Of a stretch of 64,000 nt of DNA, positions 1 through 11,952 are shown in pieces. Below the pieces are notes generated by a model. The model was not told where the DNA came from, ran no database searches, and saw nothing but the letters and a program-made list of their open reading frames with translations. How positions within the stretch are numbered: the stretch's first letter is position 1; each line of letters starts with the position of its first letter. Source of the DNA: Primula veris (taxonomy: Eukaryota > Streptophyta > Magnoliopsida > Ericales > Primulaceae); the NCBI GenBank assembly GCA_963682055.1, contig OY821742.1, positions 25,887,060-25,951,059 of the forward strand. Direction: 5' to 3'. The translations under genes were made by a program, and so were the position numbers.

Positions 1-606
1 AAAGATTCCCAAGTGTCTTATTAAAAGCCTCGGCAAGCCCATTAGTTGGTGCGTTATACATGGAAGAGTTATGTTGCTTGAAGCCGAATCTCTCGCACAG
101 ACTTGTCACCAATTTGTTGTAAAAGGGAGTTCCGTTATCGTTAATGATGTAGTGTGGCACTCTATACCTAAAAATGATATTTGATTTGATGAAATCCACC
201 ACTGTCTCTTTCTTCACAGCTTTCAAAGGCACAGCTTCAGCCCATTTGGAGAAATAATCTATAGCTGCTAAAATGTAAAGATGACCTCCAGATGACTTTG
301 GCAGAGGCCCTATCGCATCTAATCCCCAAACTTCAAAAGGCCAATATGCGACCGTAGGGTGTAAAGGTTCATGTGGTTGGTGGATAAAATTAGCATGAAA
401 TTGGCAAGGTTGACACCTTTTGGCAAAATTGAGACAATCTTTAACCATGTTGGTACAGTAGTACCCCATTCTTTTAATTCAAAAATGAAGCTTTGGACCA
501 GTTTGGTGAGCGTCACATACTCCAGAATGTGCTTCTTCCATCGCTTGCTTTGCCTTTTCTCCACTAAGATAGCGTAAAAACACCCCTCCAAAAGATCGTC
601 GATAGA
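1..606 (-). pseudogene. Tat-type integrase, truncated by window edge
   Basis: Integrase inserts the cDNA copy into host DNA. The zinc-binding part (two His near 500-545, then a CX2C pair near 410-420) is followed by the catalytic core. All three acidic catalytic positions can be read: Asp in a WGLDAIGP context, Asp in INDNGTPF, and Glu in NGLAEAF near the left edge. One in-frame TGA interrupts the zinc-binding part near base 480, directly after KLHF. The sequence continues upstream in the same frame from the second RNase H. The C-terminal part is beyond base 1. Family assignment is firm; the protein is not intact. Confidence 0.88.
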
Positions 607-1230
607 GCGTATTTTTATAATAAACGAACCTTGCAGCGGGTCGTCTCACATATATCTTCCTATGTAGATTTTCGGGTAACTTTCCATGTTGTAAGTAATC
701 GATAAATGACTGCCTCCAGTCCTTCTCTTCAATCTTAAGGACCGAAATAACTGTAACTTCCTCTACGGTCTCATCATTATTTTCTGAAATTCTTTCTTCA
801 TCTTCTAATTGCGGATGGATTACCCATCTTTTACATATTGGAAGAGTCATGAGTTTGTCCGGCAGGGCGATGTTAGACGTCAATTTTGCCAAGGCATCAG
901 CTTGTTTGTTTTCTTGCCTTGGAACATGGTCTAATGTAACATCTCCAATCCACGAAATGAGATTCGCGGCGTAGCCTTTATATGGTATCAATTCTACCTT
1001 CTTGACCTCATATTCATTTAGAGCTTGATTTATGATCAACTTGGAATCTCCATATACCCTAATATGTTGGTGTTTTGCATTTAATGCCATCTCCAATCCT
1101 AATATGAGAGCTTGATACTCCTCCACATTATTTGAGCATTTCTATGTGAGAGTGAAAACATAGGGAAAAACGTCTCCTTCCGGACTTAGGAACACGACCC
1201 CTGCGCCGGCGCCTTCGCTGTTAGCGGCCT
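607..1230 (-). pseudogene. second (archaeal-type) RNase H of Tat pol
   Basis: The translation reads GAGAGVVFLSPEG, then a block EEYQALILGLEMAL and the YGDSKLIINQ stretch, then RQENKQADALAKL. These are the strand and active-site blocks of an RNase H-like fold distinct from the one at 1261-1803. Such a second domain is known from Tat elements, where it sits between RNase H and integrase, exactly as here. At least two stops lie near its start (around 1142 and 1229). A linker of about 90 residues joins it to integrase. Confidence 0.82.
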
Positions 1231-1260
1231 ATCGAAATACATTGACCATGGCGGGCAAAC

Positions 1261-2660
1261 CTATATACACATTACATCTTCATTGGGTAGGTCTTCGGAT
1301 AGCTCCCATTCAGCGGGCATTGGGTGGTCAGCAAGGAAGTCTGCAAGAACCTGACACTTGATAGCCTTTTGAGGAACATAGAATATTTCAAATTCTTGAA
1401 ATAGAAGTGCCCACCTGGCTAGGCAGTCTAACCACACTGGTTTAGACATAACGTACTTGACCGGATTTGCTTTAGATATAAGTCGAATTGTATGGGCCTG
1501 GAAATAATGCCTTAACTTTTTTATCGCAAAAACCAAGGCCAAACACATTTTCTCGATTGGCGTGTAATTCAATTCGCACGAAGTCATTGTTCTACTAAGA
1601 TAATACAAAGTATTCTCTTTTACGATATCATTTTCTTGGGCTAATAGACCTCCAATGGACCGTTCTTCCGCTGCAAGGTATAGAAGTAAAGGCTTTCCAA
1701 GAATTGGAGCTCCTAATACAAGGGGTTTTACTAGATAAGACTTGATTGCGTCAAGAGCATTATCACATGATTCATCCCATTTGAACGGGGTCCCCGTTTT
1801 CATGAGTCTACTGAAAGGTTGGCAACGACCTGCCAGATTTGAGTGAATCGTCGAATATACGCTAGTTTTCCTTGTAAGTTTCTTAGCTCATGAATATTTC
1901 TTGGGGCTTGTACCTTCATAATGGCCTCAATTTTGGATTCGTCGATTTCTATTCCTCGATGGCGAACGATAAATCCAAGGAATCTTCCTGACGTGACCCC
2001 GAAGGCGCATTTAAGTGGATTCATCTTGAGTTGAAAGCGTCGTAATCGTTTGAAAACTGCCTCTAGGTCTTCTAGGTGGTTATGGTGCCTTTTGGTCTTT
2101 ACAACGATGTCGTCTACATAGCACTCGATGTTTTTTGTGGAGCATGTCATCGAAGATCCTTTGCATTGCTCTTTGGTAAGTCGTGCCAGCATTCTTTAAT
2201 CCAAATGGCATCACCTTGTAACAGTAGATACCTTTAGGCATGCGAAAGGCGATCATCTCTTCATCTCGTGGATCCATGCGGATTTGATTATACCCAGACG
2301 ATCCATCCATGAACGACAAAGTTTCGTCCCCAGTTGTAGCATCAACCATGAGTTCGGTTATGGGTAGCGGAAACTCATCTTTAGGACATGCATTGTTGAG
2401 ATCTCGAAAGTCAATGCATACTCGAATCTAGCCATTCTTTTTATTCACAGGAACTATGCTTGAGATCCATGTCGGATATTTGAATTCTCTTATGAACCCT
2501 GCCTCAATGATTTTGTTAACTTCCAACTCAATTTGTTGAACCAATTATGCTCGAAATCTCCGTTGAGCTTGCTTAACTGGCCGTTCTCCGTGTTTTACCG
2601 TTAGGTGGTGGATTGCTATTTTTGGGTCAAGCCCTATCATTTCTTCATAACTCCAAGCAA
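1261..2660 (-). pseudogene. Reverse transcriptase and RNase H of the Tat element
   Basis: RT blocks follow in order: CIDFRDLNNACPKDEFPLP, then FMDGSSGYNQIRM, FRMPKGIYCYKVMPFGLKNA, and the active-site box CYVDDIVVKT near 2110-2130. The thumb-like part follows (LGFIVRHRGIEID, LRNLQGKLAYIRRF), then RNase H with LLLYLAAEERSIGGLLAQE and LADFLADHP. A frameshift separates the MPFG block from the YVDD box near 2150. Stops occur near 2427 and 2546, and the frame changes again near 1800. The catalytic Asp pair of YVDD is retained, but the frame is broken several times. Confidence 0.92.
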
Positions 2661-3752
2661 AGACGTCCTTGAATTCCTTAAGCAACTTGATGTAGTCATC
2701 TTGATCTTTATCGGTTAAAAGTGCACTTAAGTATGTTGGTCGCGGATCATCCACTTTGCCAAGATTTACTTCTTCTAACTCATCCACATTGGATTGAACG
2801 CCCTCTTCAAGTTCTTCTGGTGCCTCTGCTATATCTCTTTCAACTTGTTCCTCATTATCCATAAGAGTTATGTGGTATAATTCCGCAATTTCCAAGTTTT
2901 CTAGTTGCAAGATATCATTACCCTCTACGGACTTCACTGCTCTTTTACGGCACATTTGAGCGAACCATGTTTTCCTTCAGATGCCCCCAGGTGCTCAAAA
3001 ACCGATTTTCTCCTTCTTAACCTTCGAAATACTGAAGCTCTTTTGGTCACGCCTAAGCGTTCGAATACCGACCTTCTTCTTCTCAGCAATATTTCGAGTG
3101 AAGGTTCTCTTTTGCTTGTCGACTTTACGAGTATTGGGCCTCCCTTCATGGTTAACCTTTCAAAACTTTGGGGTAGAGTTCGAGATGAGTGGGGCCGTTG
3201 GACAATGGGCTCTCCCACCCATAATTGCCGACGAGGTTTTAAATCATTTGAGCCACAAGATTCACACTTTGATGTCGTGTCTTCTTCTTCGAATGTGATA
3301 TAACAGTTTGACTTTCTTATGATTATTTTTGCTGGTTGAGGTGGCTTGTACCCGATCCCCGCACGAGATCCTTTTACCATGTAGCCTTTTTGTTTCAACA
3401 TGCACTAAGTTTGGTTTAGGCTGTAACATTCTTCCCCCATTATTGTCGGAGTAAGTTTTTCAAGGGGCCTTGATTCCTTAGATGTATAGCCTGGATTTGC
3501 GAGCATTTTGTATGCTTTTGGGCTGAAAACTTCTTTTGATGAATCTCCATGCTCAGTTAATGGGCCATGTGTTGGTCTAACGAATCCTTTAAGTACCCTA
3601 ACTTGCTTGAACGATGTTATAGGAAAAGTTAAGTCGCCACCCTTGTGACTATCAGCACTTAACGACTTAATAGTTTGAGACGAGCGCTTAGTCCCCGTTT
3701 TGCCTTTTGTAACATCTACTCCAGTTTTCTTTCTTTTATCGATCTTTTCATT
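2661..3752 (-). pseudogene. pol spacer between protease and RT
   Basis: The stretch just before RT (KEFKDVFAWSYEEMIGLDP near 2600-2690) is the usual lead-in to gypsy RT. Upstream lie repeated basic units of the form RRRSVFERLG, SVFRRLR and RRKSVFEHLG (about 3000-3080), a short repeat often seen in the pol spacer of Tat elements. An acidic segment lies between the two. No enzyme motif is visible. Bases 3402-3752 have no long frame but belong to the same degraded gene. Confidence 0.65.
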
Positions 3753-4230
3753 TTATTTTATAGGACCTAAAGAGGGAGCAGATACAAATGGTTCTACTTC
3801 CTTTCCTTTATCCATGTAGAACTTAGCGTCTGCGAAATATGATTCCACTCCGTTGAATGGATTATCATCAGCTATGACCTTCTTCACCACACTGTCTTTA
3901 CAATATTTGAAACATTGATGAAGTGTAGACGGGACAACCCCATTTTCGTGAATCCATGGTCGTCCTAAGAGCATATTATAAGAAGTTTTCGCATTAAGGA
4001 CATGAAACAATGCGCTTAACACCATTTCATCAATCACAAGCTTTAAGTGGATTTTTCCAATGGCCCTTTGTCCCTCCTGATTAAAGCCCTGGATCATGAG
4101 ACGACTTTGTGATTATTCGTCGATTGGAATTCCAAGATCGTTTAACGTACGCAGTGGTAGAATATTGACAGCGGACCCCCCATCTAGTAAAATCCTATTT
4201 ATCTTTTACTCTTGCACGTATCCGGAAACA
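3753..4230 (-). pseudogene. Retropepsin-like aspartic protease
   Basis: This protease would cut the gag-pol polyprotein. The active-site loop reads RILLDGGSAVNILP near 4165-4205, so the usual D-S/T-G triad is D-G-G here. The C-terminal block MLLGRPWIHENGVVPSTLHQ (about 3920-3975) is the second conserved protease region of this lineage. In-frame TAA stops flank the active site near 4097-4100 and at about 4208, so no full protein can be made. D-G-G occurs in other Tat-like copies, so I do not read it as decay on its own. Confidence 0.8.
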
Positions 4231-5163
4231 AACAGCGGGCGATTATGATGTTTTGTGTCAAACAACAAATCTTCATCAGAGAACTTAATAGTTGTCATGT
4301 CTGCCACTTGATTCACCTTTTCTTCTTGAAATGATGTTTCCAAAATTTCATCCGAACCACATTCACTTTCTTCCGTGTACTCCTCTATGCTTGCGACATT
4401 GCATGAATTAGAAATATAGTAGTCTTCGTCCTCTTCATCTTCGAGGTAACTATCCTTCATGCAATATTCACACTCGCAAACGTCCCAAAAGCAATGACCG
4501 TTGTCTTTTTTGAACTTGTAGATCGGCTTGCCTCGATAGTAGTATGCAATGGGCACTCCCGTACTAATATCCGGATTTGATGTTTCTTCAACTACTCTCC
4601 CTTGGAGTCGCTGCACATAGTAATCCCCCTCGGATTCTTTTAGCACCCCAACTTGCTCATCGCCGACCTCATATATTTTCTTTAGAAATTGTTGACATTT
4701 CAGGCAGAAGTCTTTACACAACCCTAACGTGTGCGAATGTTGGCCATTGCTTTCGAATTTGACTGCTTCTAAGGAATCTTTAAGTGGACTGGTAAAGTTG
4801 AGAGATTGGTCGACTTCTTTTGTCTCGTTTCTCTATGAAAATCCTCCCATGTAGGTGGCGTTGATCCTCCCACTTCTTCATTTTTAGTATATTGGACAAA
4901 ATAGTCGAATTTTCCTGATGGCTCACCCAACAGGCCAACACTTGAGTCTCTAGCTTTGTATCTTTCCCGTAGTGATTGTTGGGTTGATTTCCTCTTATTT
5001 TTATTTTTCTTACTCTTTCCCTTACATTTTTCATCGTCTTCAAAGAAGTCATCACAATGGTCATCCAAACAATATTTTCATTCACAAACGTCAAAGAAGC
5101 AATGGCCGTATTTCTTGAATTCATAAATAGGCTGTCCTTCATAAATGGAGTGAACTGTGACAT
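4206..5163 (-). pseudogene. acidic linker between gag and protease
   Basis: Two degraded, partly duplicated stretches encode Cys-rich and acidic sequence: CECEYCMKDSYLEDEEDEDYY near 4400-4490 and a related block near 5030-5110 in another frame. Both are preceded by a similar PIYKFKK or PIYEFKK phrase, so the region looks like an internal duplication of about 600 bp that has since diverged. No catalytic motif is visible. It belongs to the gag-pol of the surrounding Tat element and has no independent function I can name. Confidence 0.5.
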
Positions 5164-5374
5164 TTTTTAGTGGATGTGGGTTTTGCGAATGGTAGTCTTC
5201 TCCCTCTTCAAACTCCCTCAATTCTTCGTTGGTGGATAATCTTGAATCTCTCGTGTGGCTAACATAAGTTCATGATGTATTGTCTTCAGTGCTCAAGTTT
5301 TGCATAATGATTGTAATTGGCGGTAAAGACCCAAATTGAATCATGACTGTCCTTGTCTCGTCCATGCTTTCAGG

Positions 5375-6990
5375 CTATGGATCTTTAACGATACATGTGT
5401 AATTGGCAGTTGTTATTTCTTCATCCTCCAAAGAGATTTTTCCTTGAGCGGCCAATTGTACGATCTTCTCCTTCAAGACGAAGCACTTGTTGGTTGGGTG
5501 ACTGACGAGACGGTGGAATTTGCAATAATTTGCATCATCAACTTTGTTGGCCTCTTCAGGACGATTCATTTGTGGAAGATCGATTAGCTTAAGTACGATG
5601 AGTTTTTCTAGCATGCGAGGAACTTCGTTGTTAGGAAACGGATATTCCTTCTCTTGCATGTCCCTTAGCGTGAGTCTTATTTTTTCGTTCCTTTGATTTA
5701 CATTGGGCTTGTCATCTTCAACAGTTTTTATGCTAGGTTTCATCTTGATGGGAGGGAGGCTTTGAGAGGGAGTTGACACGGCAAACGATTCTCTTTTATC
5801 GGTTATTGCACGAGACTTGATCCATTTCTTTCCATATTGTTTATTTGGAGTCTTTTGCGTTCCTGGAAGTAGGAGAGCTTGGTCACTGCTAGTCAAGATA
5901 CTAACTTTCATGTTATGAGCTCTACTTGCCAAATCCTCAAATGTTTTTGGTTTTATTCCCTGGAGAATGAAGGATAATCCCCAATGCATGTCTTGAACAC
6001 ACATCTCAATTGTTGATGTTTCTGACAGTCTATCTTTGCAACAGGCTCGTCTTTCCATTGACGGGTATTTGTCAATTTCATCAAGCTCATAGCGTGCCTA
6101 GTGCTATAGAAACGATTAAGGAATCCTTGCTCCAATTGTTCCCAAGTGTCAATTGATCCCGGTTGCAAGTCGCAGTACCATTCAAAGGCATTTCCTTTTA
6201 GTGTGCGGACAAATTCCTTCACCATCAGGTCCCCATAAGTCCCTGCATTGTTGCAAGTCTCGATGAAATGTGCCATGTGTTGATTAGGATTTCCCTTGCC
6301 ATCAAATTATTGAAACTTGGGTGACTGATATGCGTAAAGCATACTTAATTCTTCGATTCTCCGTGTGTAAGGTTTGACATAGCCGAAGGAGGAATGTCCC
6401 ACCTCTTCATATTTCCCTTTTACGGTACCCAGTATGAACTCTTTCAACTGCTCTAGAGGGATTGCGCCATTCGTTATTTCTAAAGGCCTTTCCTCATTTG
6501 AAGAACCTTCACCTCCTTCAGTTCTACGTCGATAATCCCCTTGGTGTGGCTCCGCTAATTGTTGAACTCTGTCTGTCAATATCGCCATCTGAGTGCCTCG
6601 TTCATTGAAAGCCTTCATTAAAGTTTCTAGGGTCCCAGTGATAGCATTAACTTGTTCTTCCATCGTAGGAGCGTTTATCACCATTACTTGCATATTTGTT
6701 GAGTTTGTTGAAGTAGCAACAACTGATCGGGGAGTGTTTGTTATGGAATATGAGTTGTCCTCTAAGTGATGATTTCCAATCAAGCTTTTTTCATCAGAAG
6801 AGTCACTTGCCCATGTACTATCTTTGAAATTTGCTTTCACTTGGGAGCTAGCCTCTACCTTTTTGCCCCTATGGATATTTCGATTTCTTTTATCATACAT
6901 GATAAGGAATGAGGGTGTTGATAGGTGGACAACAAACTTGCTTCGGGTCATCATGTTGTGACTGGTCTGAGTATTTTTATTTCGAGCCAT
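5375..6990 (-). pseudogene. gag of the Tat element
   Basis: Gag is the structural capsid protein. I take the start at the ATG at 6990 (MARNKNTQT), just inside the 5' LTR, rather than an upstream Met at 7071 that lies in the LTR and primer site. The capsid domain reads MAHFIETCNNAGTYGDLM and LKGNAFEWYCDLQPGSI (6130-6276), then ALLLPGTQ and a Cys/His segment YCKFHRLVSHPTNKC near 5450-5500. There is a TAA in place of a sense codon at about 6307. A deletion of roughly 40 bp with a frame change lies near 6040, where the usual residues between DEPV and CKDRLSET are missing. Confidence 0.85.
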
Positions 6991-7036
6991 GAATGATTGA
7001 TCGATTGGCGAAAAGAAAAGATGAATGGCAGAAATG

Positions 7037-7054
7037 GTCCCACCGGGTGTGCCA
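7037..7054 (-). promoter_or_regulatory. primer binding site of the Tat element
   Basis: Six bases inside the LTR end, the minus strand reads TGGCACACCCGGTGGGACC. It starts with the TGG that pairs with a tRNA CCA end and resembles a tRNA-Lys complement with several substitutions. The tRNA identity is my inference. Confidence 0.55.
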
Positions 7055-7059
7055 AAATT

Positions 7060-8303
7060 TGTTTCACACAAAATTTTCTATCCTATATACCAAGATAGAA
7101 AATAAATGGGAAAAACAATATAATTTTATTTATTTGATATTTTGCGGGTACAATCTCTGAATATTTTCTGAAATAAAGAAAATAGAAATCCATTGATTAA
7201 TCTCTTTGCGAACGAATTCTTATTGGCTCCAATAGTTTGGTGAGGATTGAGTTGTTGATTTGCTTGAGCTTTGAGCTTGATCTTGACTTGTACTTCTTTG
7301 TGAGTTTGATTTTAGGAAACACTTGATTTGTGGTTTTGAAGTGCTTTTAAGGATCTAATGAGAATCTTGCTTGAATTTGTTGACGAGCTTACTTGAAGTT
7401 CTTCAGGCTTGATGAAGATCTTCGGGTGCTTGGGTGGTCGATGGCTTGACTTCAGGCTTTATGAAGATATTTGAATGCTTGATCTTGAAAAAACAATTAA
7501 TTCGCGGCATTTAGAGTTTCTTGCGGATCAAATGGTGGATTTTTCTTGGATTTGTTGATGTGCTTACTTGAAGTTCTTCGGGCTTGATGAAGATCTTCGA
7601 ATGCTTGGTCTTGAAAAACACTTAATTCGCGGTTTTTGGAGTTTATTGCGGATCAAATGGTGGATTTTGCTTGGATTTGTTGATGAGCTTGCTTGAAGTT
7701 CTTCGGGCTTCATGAAAATTTTCGAATGCTTGGTCTTAAAAAACATTTAATTCACGACTTTTGGAGTGTTTTGTGGATCAAATGGTGGATTTTGCTTGGA
7801 TTTATTGATGAGTTTGCTTGAAGTTCTTCGGGCTTGATGAAGATCTTTGAATGCTTCGGTGTTTGCTGGCTTGACTTCGGTGGAGCTTCTCTCTCTTGGA
7901 TTCACATTTGGCCTCACATTTGGCCTTCAACTTATGATTTTCAAGTGAGGGTAGCACCATATTTATAGGCTCGAGGAGTACTTATTCGCAAGCATGTCTC
8001 CTATATTTTTGAGTTATTCTCAAATTTCTCAATAATCAATGAGGTTACTAATAAATTACCCAATAGTTTGTAAAAATTATAAATTAGTAGAAAACCTATA
8101 AAACTTACCAAATTCAAATAGAAATTAATCATTTGGAACAAATTATCAATTTATTTGTTTTTCACCAAAATAAAAGAAGACAAAAAAACTTGTTTTCCAT
8201 CATTTCCTTTAAGATACTATTTTTTATTTAATAAATTAATTAAAATTCAATTTTTAAGACACGGGACATATTTTTTATTAGTTGAAAATTTTGCGTGTCT
8301 ACA
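7060..8303 (-). repeat. 5' LTR of the Tat element (1244 bp)
   Basis: The minus strand begins TGTAGACACGCAAAA at 8303 and ends GTGTGAAACA at 7060, so it has TGT...ACA ends and is followed by the primer site. The partner LTR is outside the window, so the boundaries rest on the terminal motif and primer site position. It holds an internal tandem array (next entry). Confidence 0.75.
7392..7850. repeat. about 125-bp tandem repeats inside the Tat LTR
   Basis: The phrase CTTGAAGTTCTTCGGGCTT recurs at 7567, 7692 and 7817 (spacing 125 and 125). Related but shorter or changed units start at 7392 and 7445. Copies also share GGATCAAATGGTGGATTTT. The short reading frames here are by-products of the repeat. 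Confidence 0.85.
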
Positions 8304-10009
8304 TCTGTATGCTATACGTATTTAATTCAGTCCAATGAAAGAACACACTTTGTACTTGTATTTTTGGAGTTAGACACACAAATTGCATATTGTTCCTTCT
8401 CGAACACACTAAATTAAGAGGTTAGATAGAAGTAAAAGCCAAGTTTTTCATAATACGATTCTATAGAATATAAATTCTATTTCTCAACTTAGCTATACTA
8501 ATAAACCACTATTCCTACGGAAAATAGATAACTGGAAGTCTGGAAGAGATTAATGTATAACGTGACCATATAAATAAAGAACTCGTTTTGTGTTTCCTAC
8601 CCCGATATTCTATCAAAAAAAGAAATCGAATACGCCAAATAAGGAATCACTGAAAATGCTGAAATCAATCATAGACAACCCAAGTATAATTTAGTAATGC
8701 CGTGATTTGTACACAAATCATGTGTTTACAGGACTTGTTTGGTTGCAGTTTCTTTGGAGGAAAAAAATGAAAGAATATAATTTTTGGCTCCTACCTCTAT
8801 GAGCAGCTACTAAAAGGGTTACAACCTTCTTTTTTGCATTACTGTAGACTCAAGTTTACGACCGAGGACAAAAACGATCAAAGGGGAAGACCTACATATA
8901 GAAAAGAAAACTCATAATTAATCAATAACACTAAGCCATAGAACGAATGAAACCCAAACTGTTGAAATCCTTAATTTCTTATAAATGATGAAATTATCAA
9001 ATGAACCCCTACAATTTTTATCCAACACCAGAAGTAAAAGTTGTATCAGTTGAAGAACTGAAGTAGGAAGAAGTTGGGTTGTAACTTGTAAGGAACGGTT
9101 GAAATTAAATCCAGATAGCTGAGATCGAGACGAACAGAAGGATGGAGAGAGAGAGAGAGAGAGGGAGAGTAGTAGTAAACCTTGATCGTGTGTCAATCTC
9201 CGAGGCTGAGAGTTACACACTCTTTCTCTCTCTCTCTCTATATATATATACACATATAAATATCTAAGTTTATCTGATAATAGGGTGATCAAAGTGTGAG
9301 CAAGCTTAAGCAGAGAGATTATTTAAAGTGATAATCGTTGTGGTGGACTGTGTGAAGCAGGCTTGTGACGAAAACCAAGAGGATTCTGTTTTTAAGGCTC
9401 AATATATAATAGTGAGGCACACGTCTGAATACCAATTGGTCTTGTGCTTTTTTAGGCAGGTTATATATAATATACTATTGAGATATGTACGGAACATCAT
9501 GTTTTAATAAATAGTATTACATCATATAATCGTAACAAAGGTACAATAGCATGTGAAAAAAATTGACGAGTCATATTTCATACCATGTAAATAACTACTA
9601 ATATATTGTATAAAATCTAAGTTGTATATAAGACAAAAATTCATATTTTCATTTTTAACCATGCTGATGCTAATATCTTGATGTCCCTATAAGGAAGCAC
9701 CATATATAGTGTGAATCATTAATTTTTTTTTAGTAAACATAGTGTTATATTTGACTTCTACATGTCCTCTTAAGTAAGATATATATTTGTATATACCATC
9801 ATAATTATATTTGCACACAAATTGCATGCGTGGGCTAATATCCCATAAATTATTAGAAAATATGGAATTACAATCTAACACAAGTATTGAGATATCGTAA
9901 TCTCTTTATTTTTTGTACCCACTCATGCTACTAATGGTACGTTTCGAGTTATGTAGACACAAACTATGCAGGATCATGAAACTCTTCTCGGGAACATGTG
10001 CAAGTATAA
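8304..10009. other. unassigned AT-rich DNA with microsatellites
   Basis: I see no coding domain on either strand. A GA run lies at 9144-9163, and a TC run followed by a TA run at 9225-9250. The segment 8880-9300 has some feel of an untranslated gene leader (CT-rich on the minus strand), but no start, splice pattern or protein supports this. Confidence 0.5.
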
Positions 10010-11344
10010 AACTATTCCTCGAGAACACTCATTCCAAGAAAGGGAACAAGAATTCCTGAATGGGAAATAGCAAAGAACATAAACTCCGAGAAGGGCCAAC
10101 CTCCCCAAAAGTAGAATGTACTTCAGGGGGAGGGAGTTCAAGGTAATCTCGGAGTAACGCCCGGGTACGGGAAATAGTTTCAGGGTCAACGTCTACGAAG
10201 ATCCGAGAATAGGAGGGGCGTTCTACTATTCCCGAGAATGTCCTACCGCGAAGGGAAAAACGTTGACCTGCAGGTCGTTAAGGCAAGGGGAAAGAATCAA
10301 AAGACAGATGTCTGCCCGCACGAGCTCCTTGACGAAAAGATTAAACTACGAATAAGAAAAAATCGCATATAGCATGGCATCAAAGGGGAACACCGTGGGA
10401 GCTACCACGGATACCAAAAAAAGTGCTTACTGATAAACCTACCATGTGAAGCACACACTACCAGGGGAAAGTCATCTATTCACTCACACGTGCATGAGGG
10501 TGGGGAAGAGATAAGGGCAAGTAACAAATTCAGACTGCGAAGGCATATAAATGCAAGACAAAAGGCATAAAAATGCAAGACATATAAGAATATCACGCCA
10601 GCAAAGCCCTCGAGAGGCTCAATACTCCTCTTCAGAAGCACACGACTTCTCTTCATAGGCGCACAACCCTATCAGGAGAGATCTTGATGGATACGACTCC
10701 CCTCCGGAGAGACATCATTACTATTCCTCGAGAACACTCATTCCAAGAAAGGGAACAAGAATTGCTGAATGGGAAATAACAAAGAACATAAACACCGAGA
10801 AGGGCTAACCTCCCTGAAAGTACAATGTACTCCAGGGGGAGGGAGTTCAAGATAATCTCGGAGTAACGCCCGGGTACGGGAAATAGTTCAAGGGTCAACG
10901 TTTACGAAGAACCGAGAATAGGAGGGGCGTTCTATTATTCCCGAGAATGTCCCACCGCGAAGAGAAAAACGTTGACCTGCAGGTCATTAAGGTAAGGGGA
11001 AAGAATCAAAAGACAGACGTCTACCCGCACGAGCTCCCTGACGACAAGATTAAACTGCGAATAAGAAAAAATCACATAGATCAGAGGGGAACACCGAGGG
11101 ATCTACCACGGATAACAAGAAAAGTGATTACCGATAAACCTACCCCGGGAAACACACACTACCAGGGGAAAGTCATCTATTCACCCGCACACATAGGAGG
11201 GTGGGGAAGAGATAAGGGCGAGTAACAAATTCAGACTGCGAAGGTATATAAATGCAAGACAAAAGGCATAAAAAAGCAAGACATAAAAGAAGATCATGCC
11301 AGCAGAGCCCTCGAGAGGCTCAATACTCCTCTTCAGGAGCACAC
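10010..11344 (+). repeat. 709-bp direct repeat, two copies (second one split)
   Basis: Copy 1 starts near 10010 and copy 2 near 10720. CTATTCCTCGAGAACACTC occurs at 10012 and 10721, a period of 709 bp. Both copies share ACGTTGACCTGCAGGTC and ACTACCAGGGGAAAGTCATC. Copy 2 is cut at 11344 by Copia B and resumes at 27666-27745, where its end (GACTTC then CATAGGCGCACAACCCTATC) matches the end of copy 1. No protein domain is visible. I infer that it is part of a gypsy element (G1) whose LTR is at 30312. Confidence 0.85.
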
Positions 11345-11952
11345 TGATAGAAAATCAGTTTGCACAGCGAAAAAAATATACAAACATTCTTAGGTTTAAT
11401 ATGTACATATATTATCAAAGTAAATCATATTTTACCGTATAGGTTTAGATTATACCGAATAATCAGAAGGGAATAGATGGCGGCTGTGATGCAACAGATT
11501 TGCCTCAACTCTTCAACTTTTTTCCTGAACTAGCACCTTGCTCATTGAAAGAGGGTGGGATCTTTCTCTCTCTAGGCAATATCGAAAATATAGTTATGAA
11601 AAACTTATTCTGCCCAGAAAATGGGCATGTTTTATGTAGGCTAAGGTAGGACTTGTAAGCTGATTAGGATAGAGCACCTAAAAAGATTTCGTGCTATCAT
11701 ATCTTCTTAAAACCTGAGCTATACACAATCAATTTAAATCATGATTTATTCCACTAAAGATCATGACTAATCTCTCTATCATAATATGAATATCTAATTC
11801 GTTCCAATTGTCAAACATGTTCATATCTCCCCACGTAAAGATTAATTAGATACTCATTTATTAAATTAAATCACTGAATGATTTCTTATTTAATAAATGT
11901 ATTATCCCTAAGCATGTCCGCTTAACATATTTGTTGTGTCGGGTTATAAATC
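11345..11952 (-). repeat. 3' LTR of Copia B, distal part
   Basis: First half of B's 3' LTR, cut by Copia A at 11952. From about 11726 it matches the right LTR of B (AATCAATTTAAAT, then CTAATTCGTTCCAATTGTC). The first 381 bp have no counterpart on the right, because that LTR is truncated. Confidence 0.85.

Larger units (their letters stand above)
1..8303 (-). mobile_element. Tat-lineage Ty3/gypsy retrotransposon, 5' portion, decayed
   Basis: Read on the minus strand the order is 5' LTR, primer site, gag, protease, RT, RNase H, a second RNase H, then integrase leaving the window at base 1. The second RNase H between the first one and integrase is the hallmark of the plant Tat lineage. Every coding domain carries stops or frameshifts, so the copy is dead. 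The LTR begins TGT (8303) and ends ACA (7060). Bases 8304-8308 (TCTGT) would be the target duplication, but the matching 3' end is outside the window. Confidence 0.9.

Noticed and set aside
2905..3303. 132-codon plus-strand frame opposite the Tat pol spacer
   Set aside because: The minus-strand reading contains the known SVFERLG-type repeats and fits the gene order; the plus frame is its shadow.
7564..7746. 60-codon minus-strand frame in the Tat LTR
   Set aside because: A by-product of the 125-bp tandem repeat.
8918..9292. 124-codon minus-strand frame
   Set aside because: Low-complexity Ser/Leu run from the CT microsatellites, no domain.
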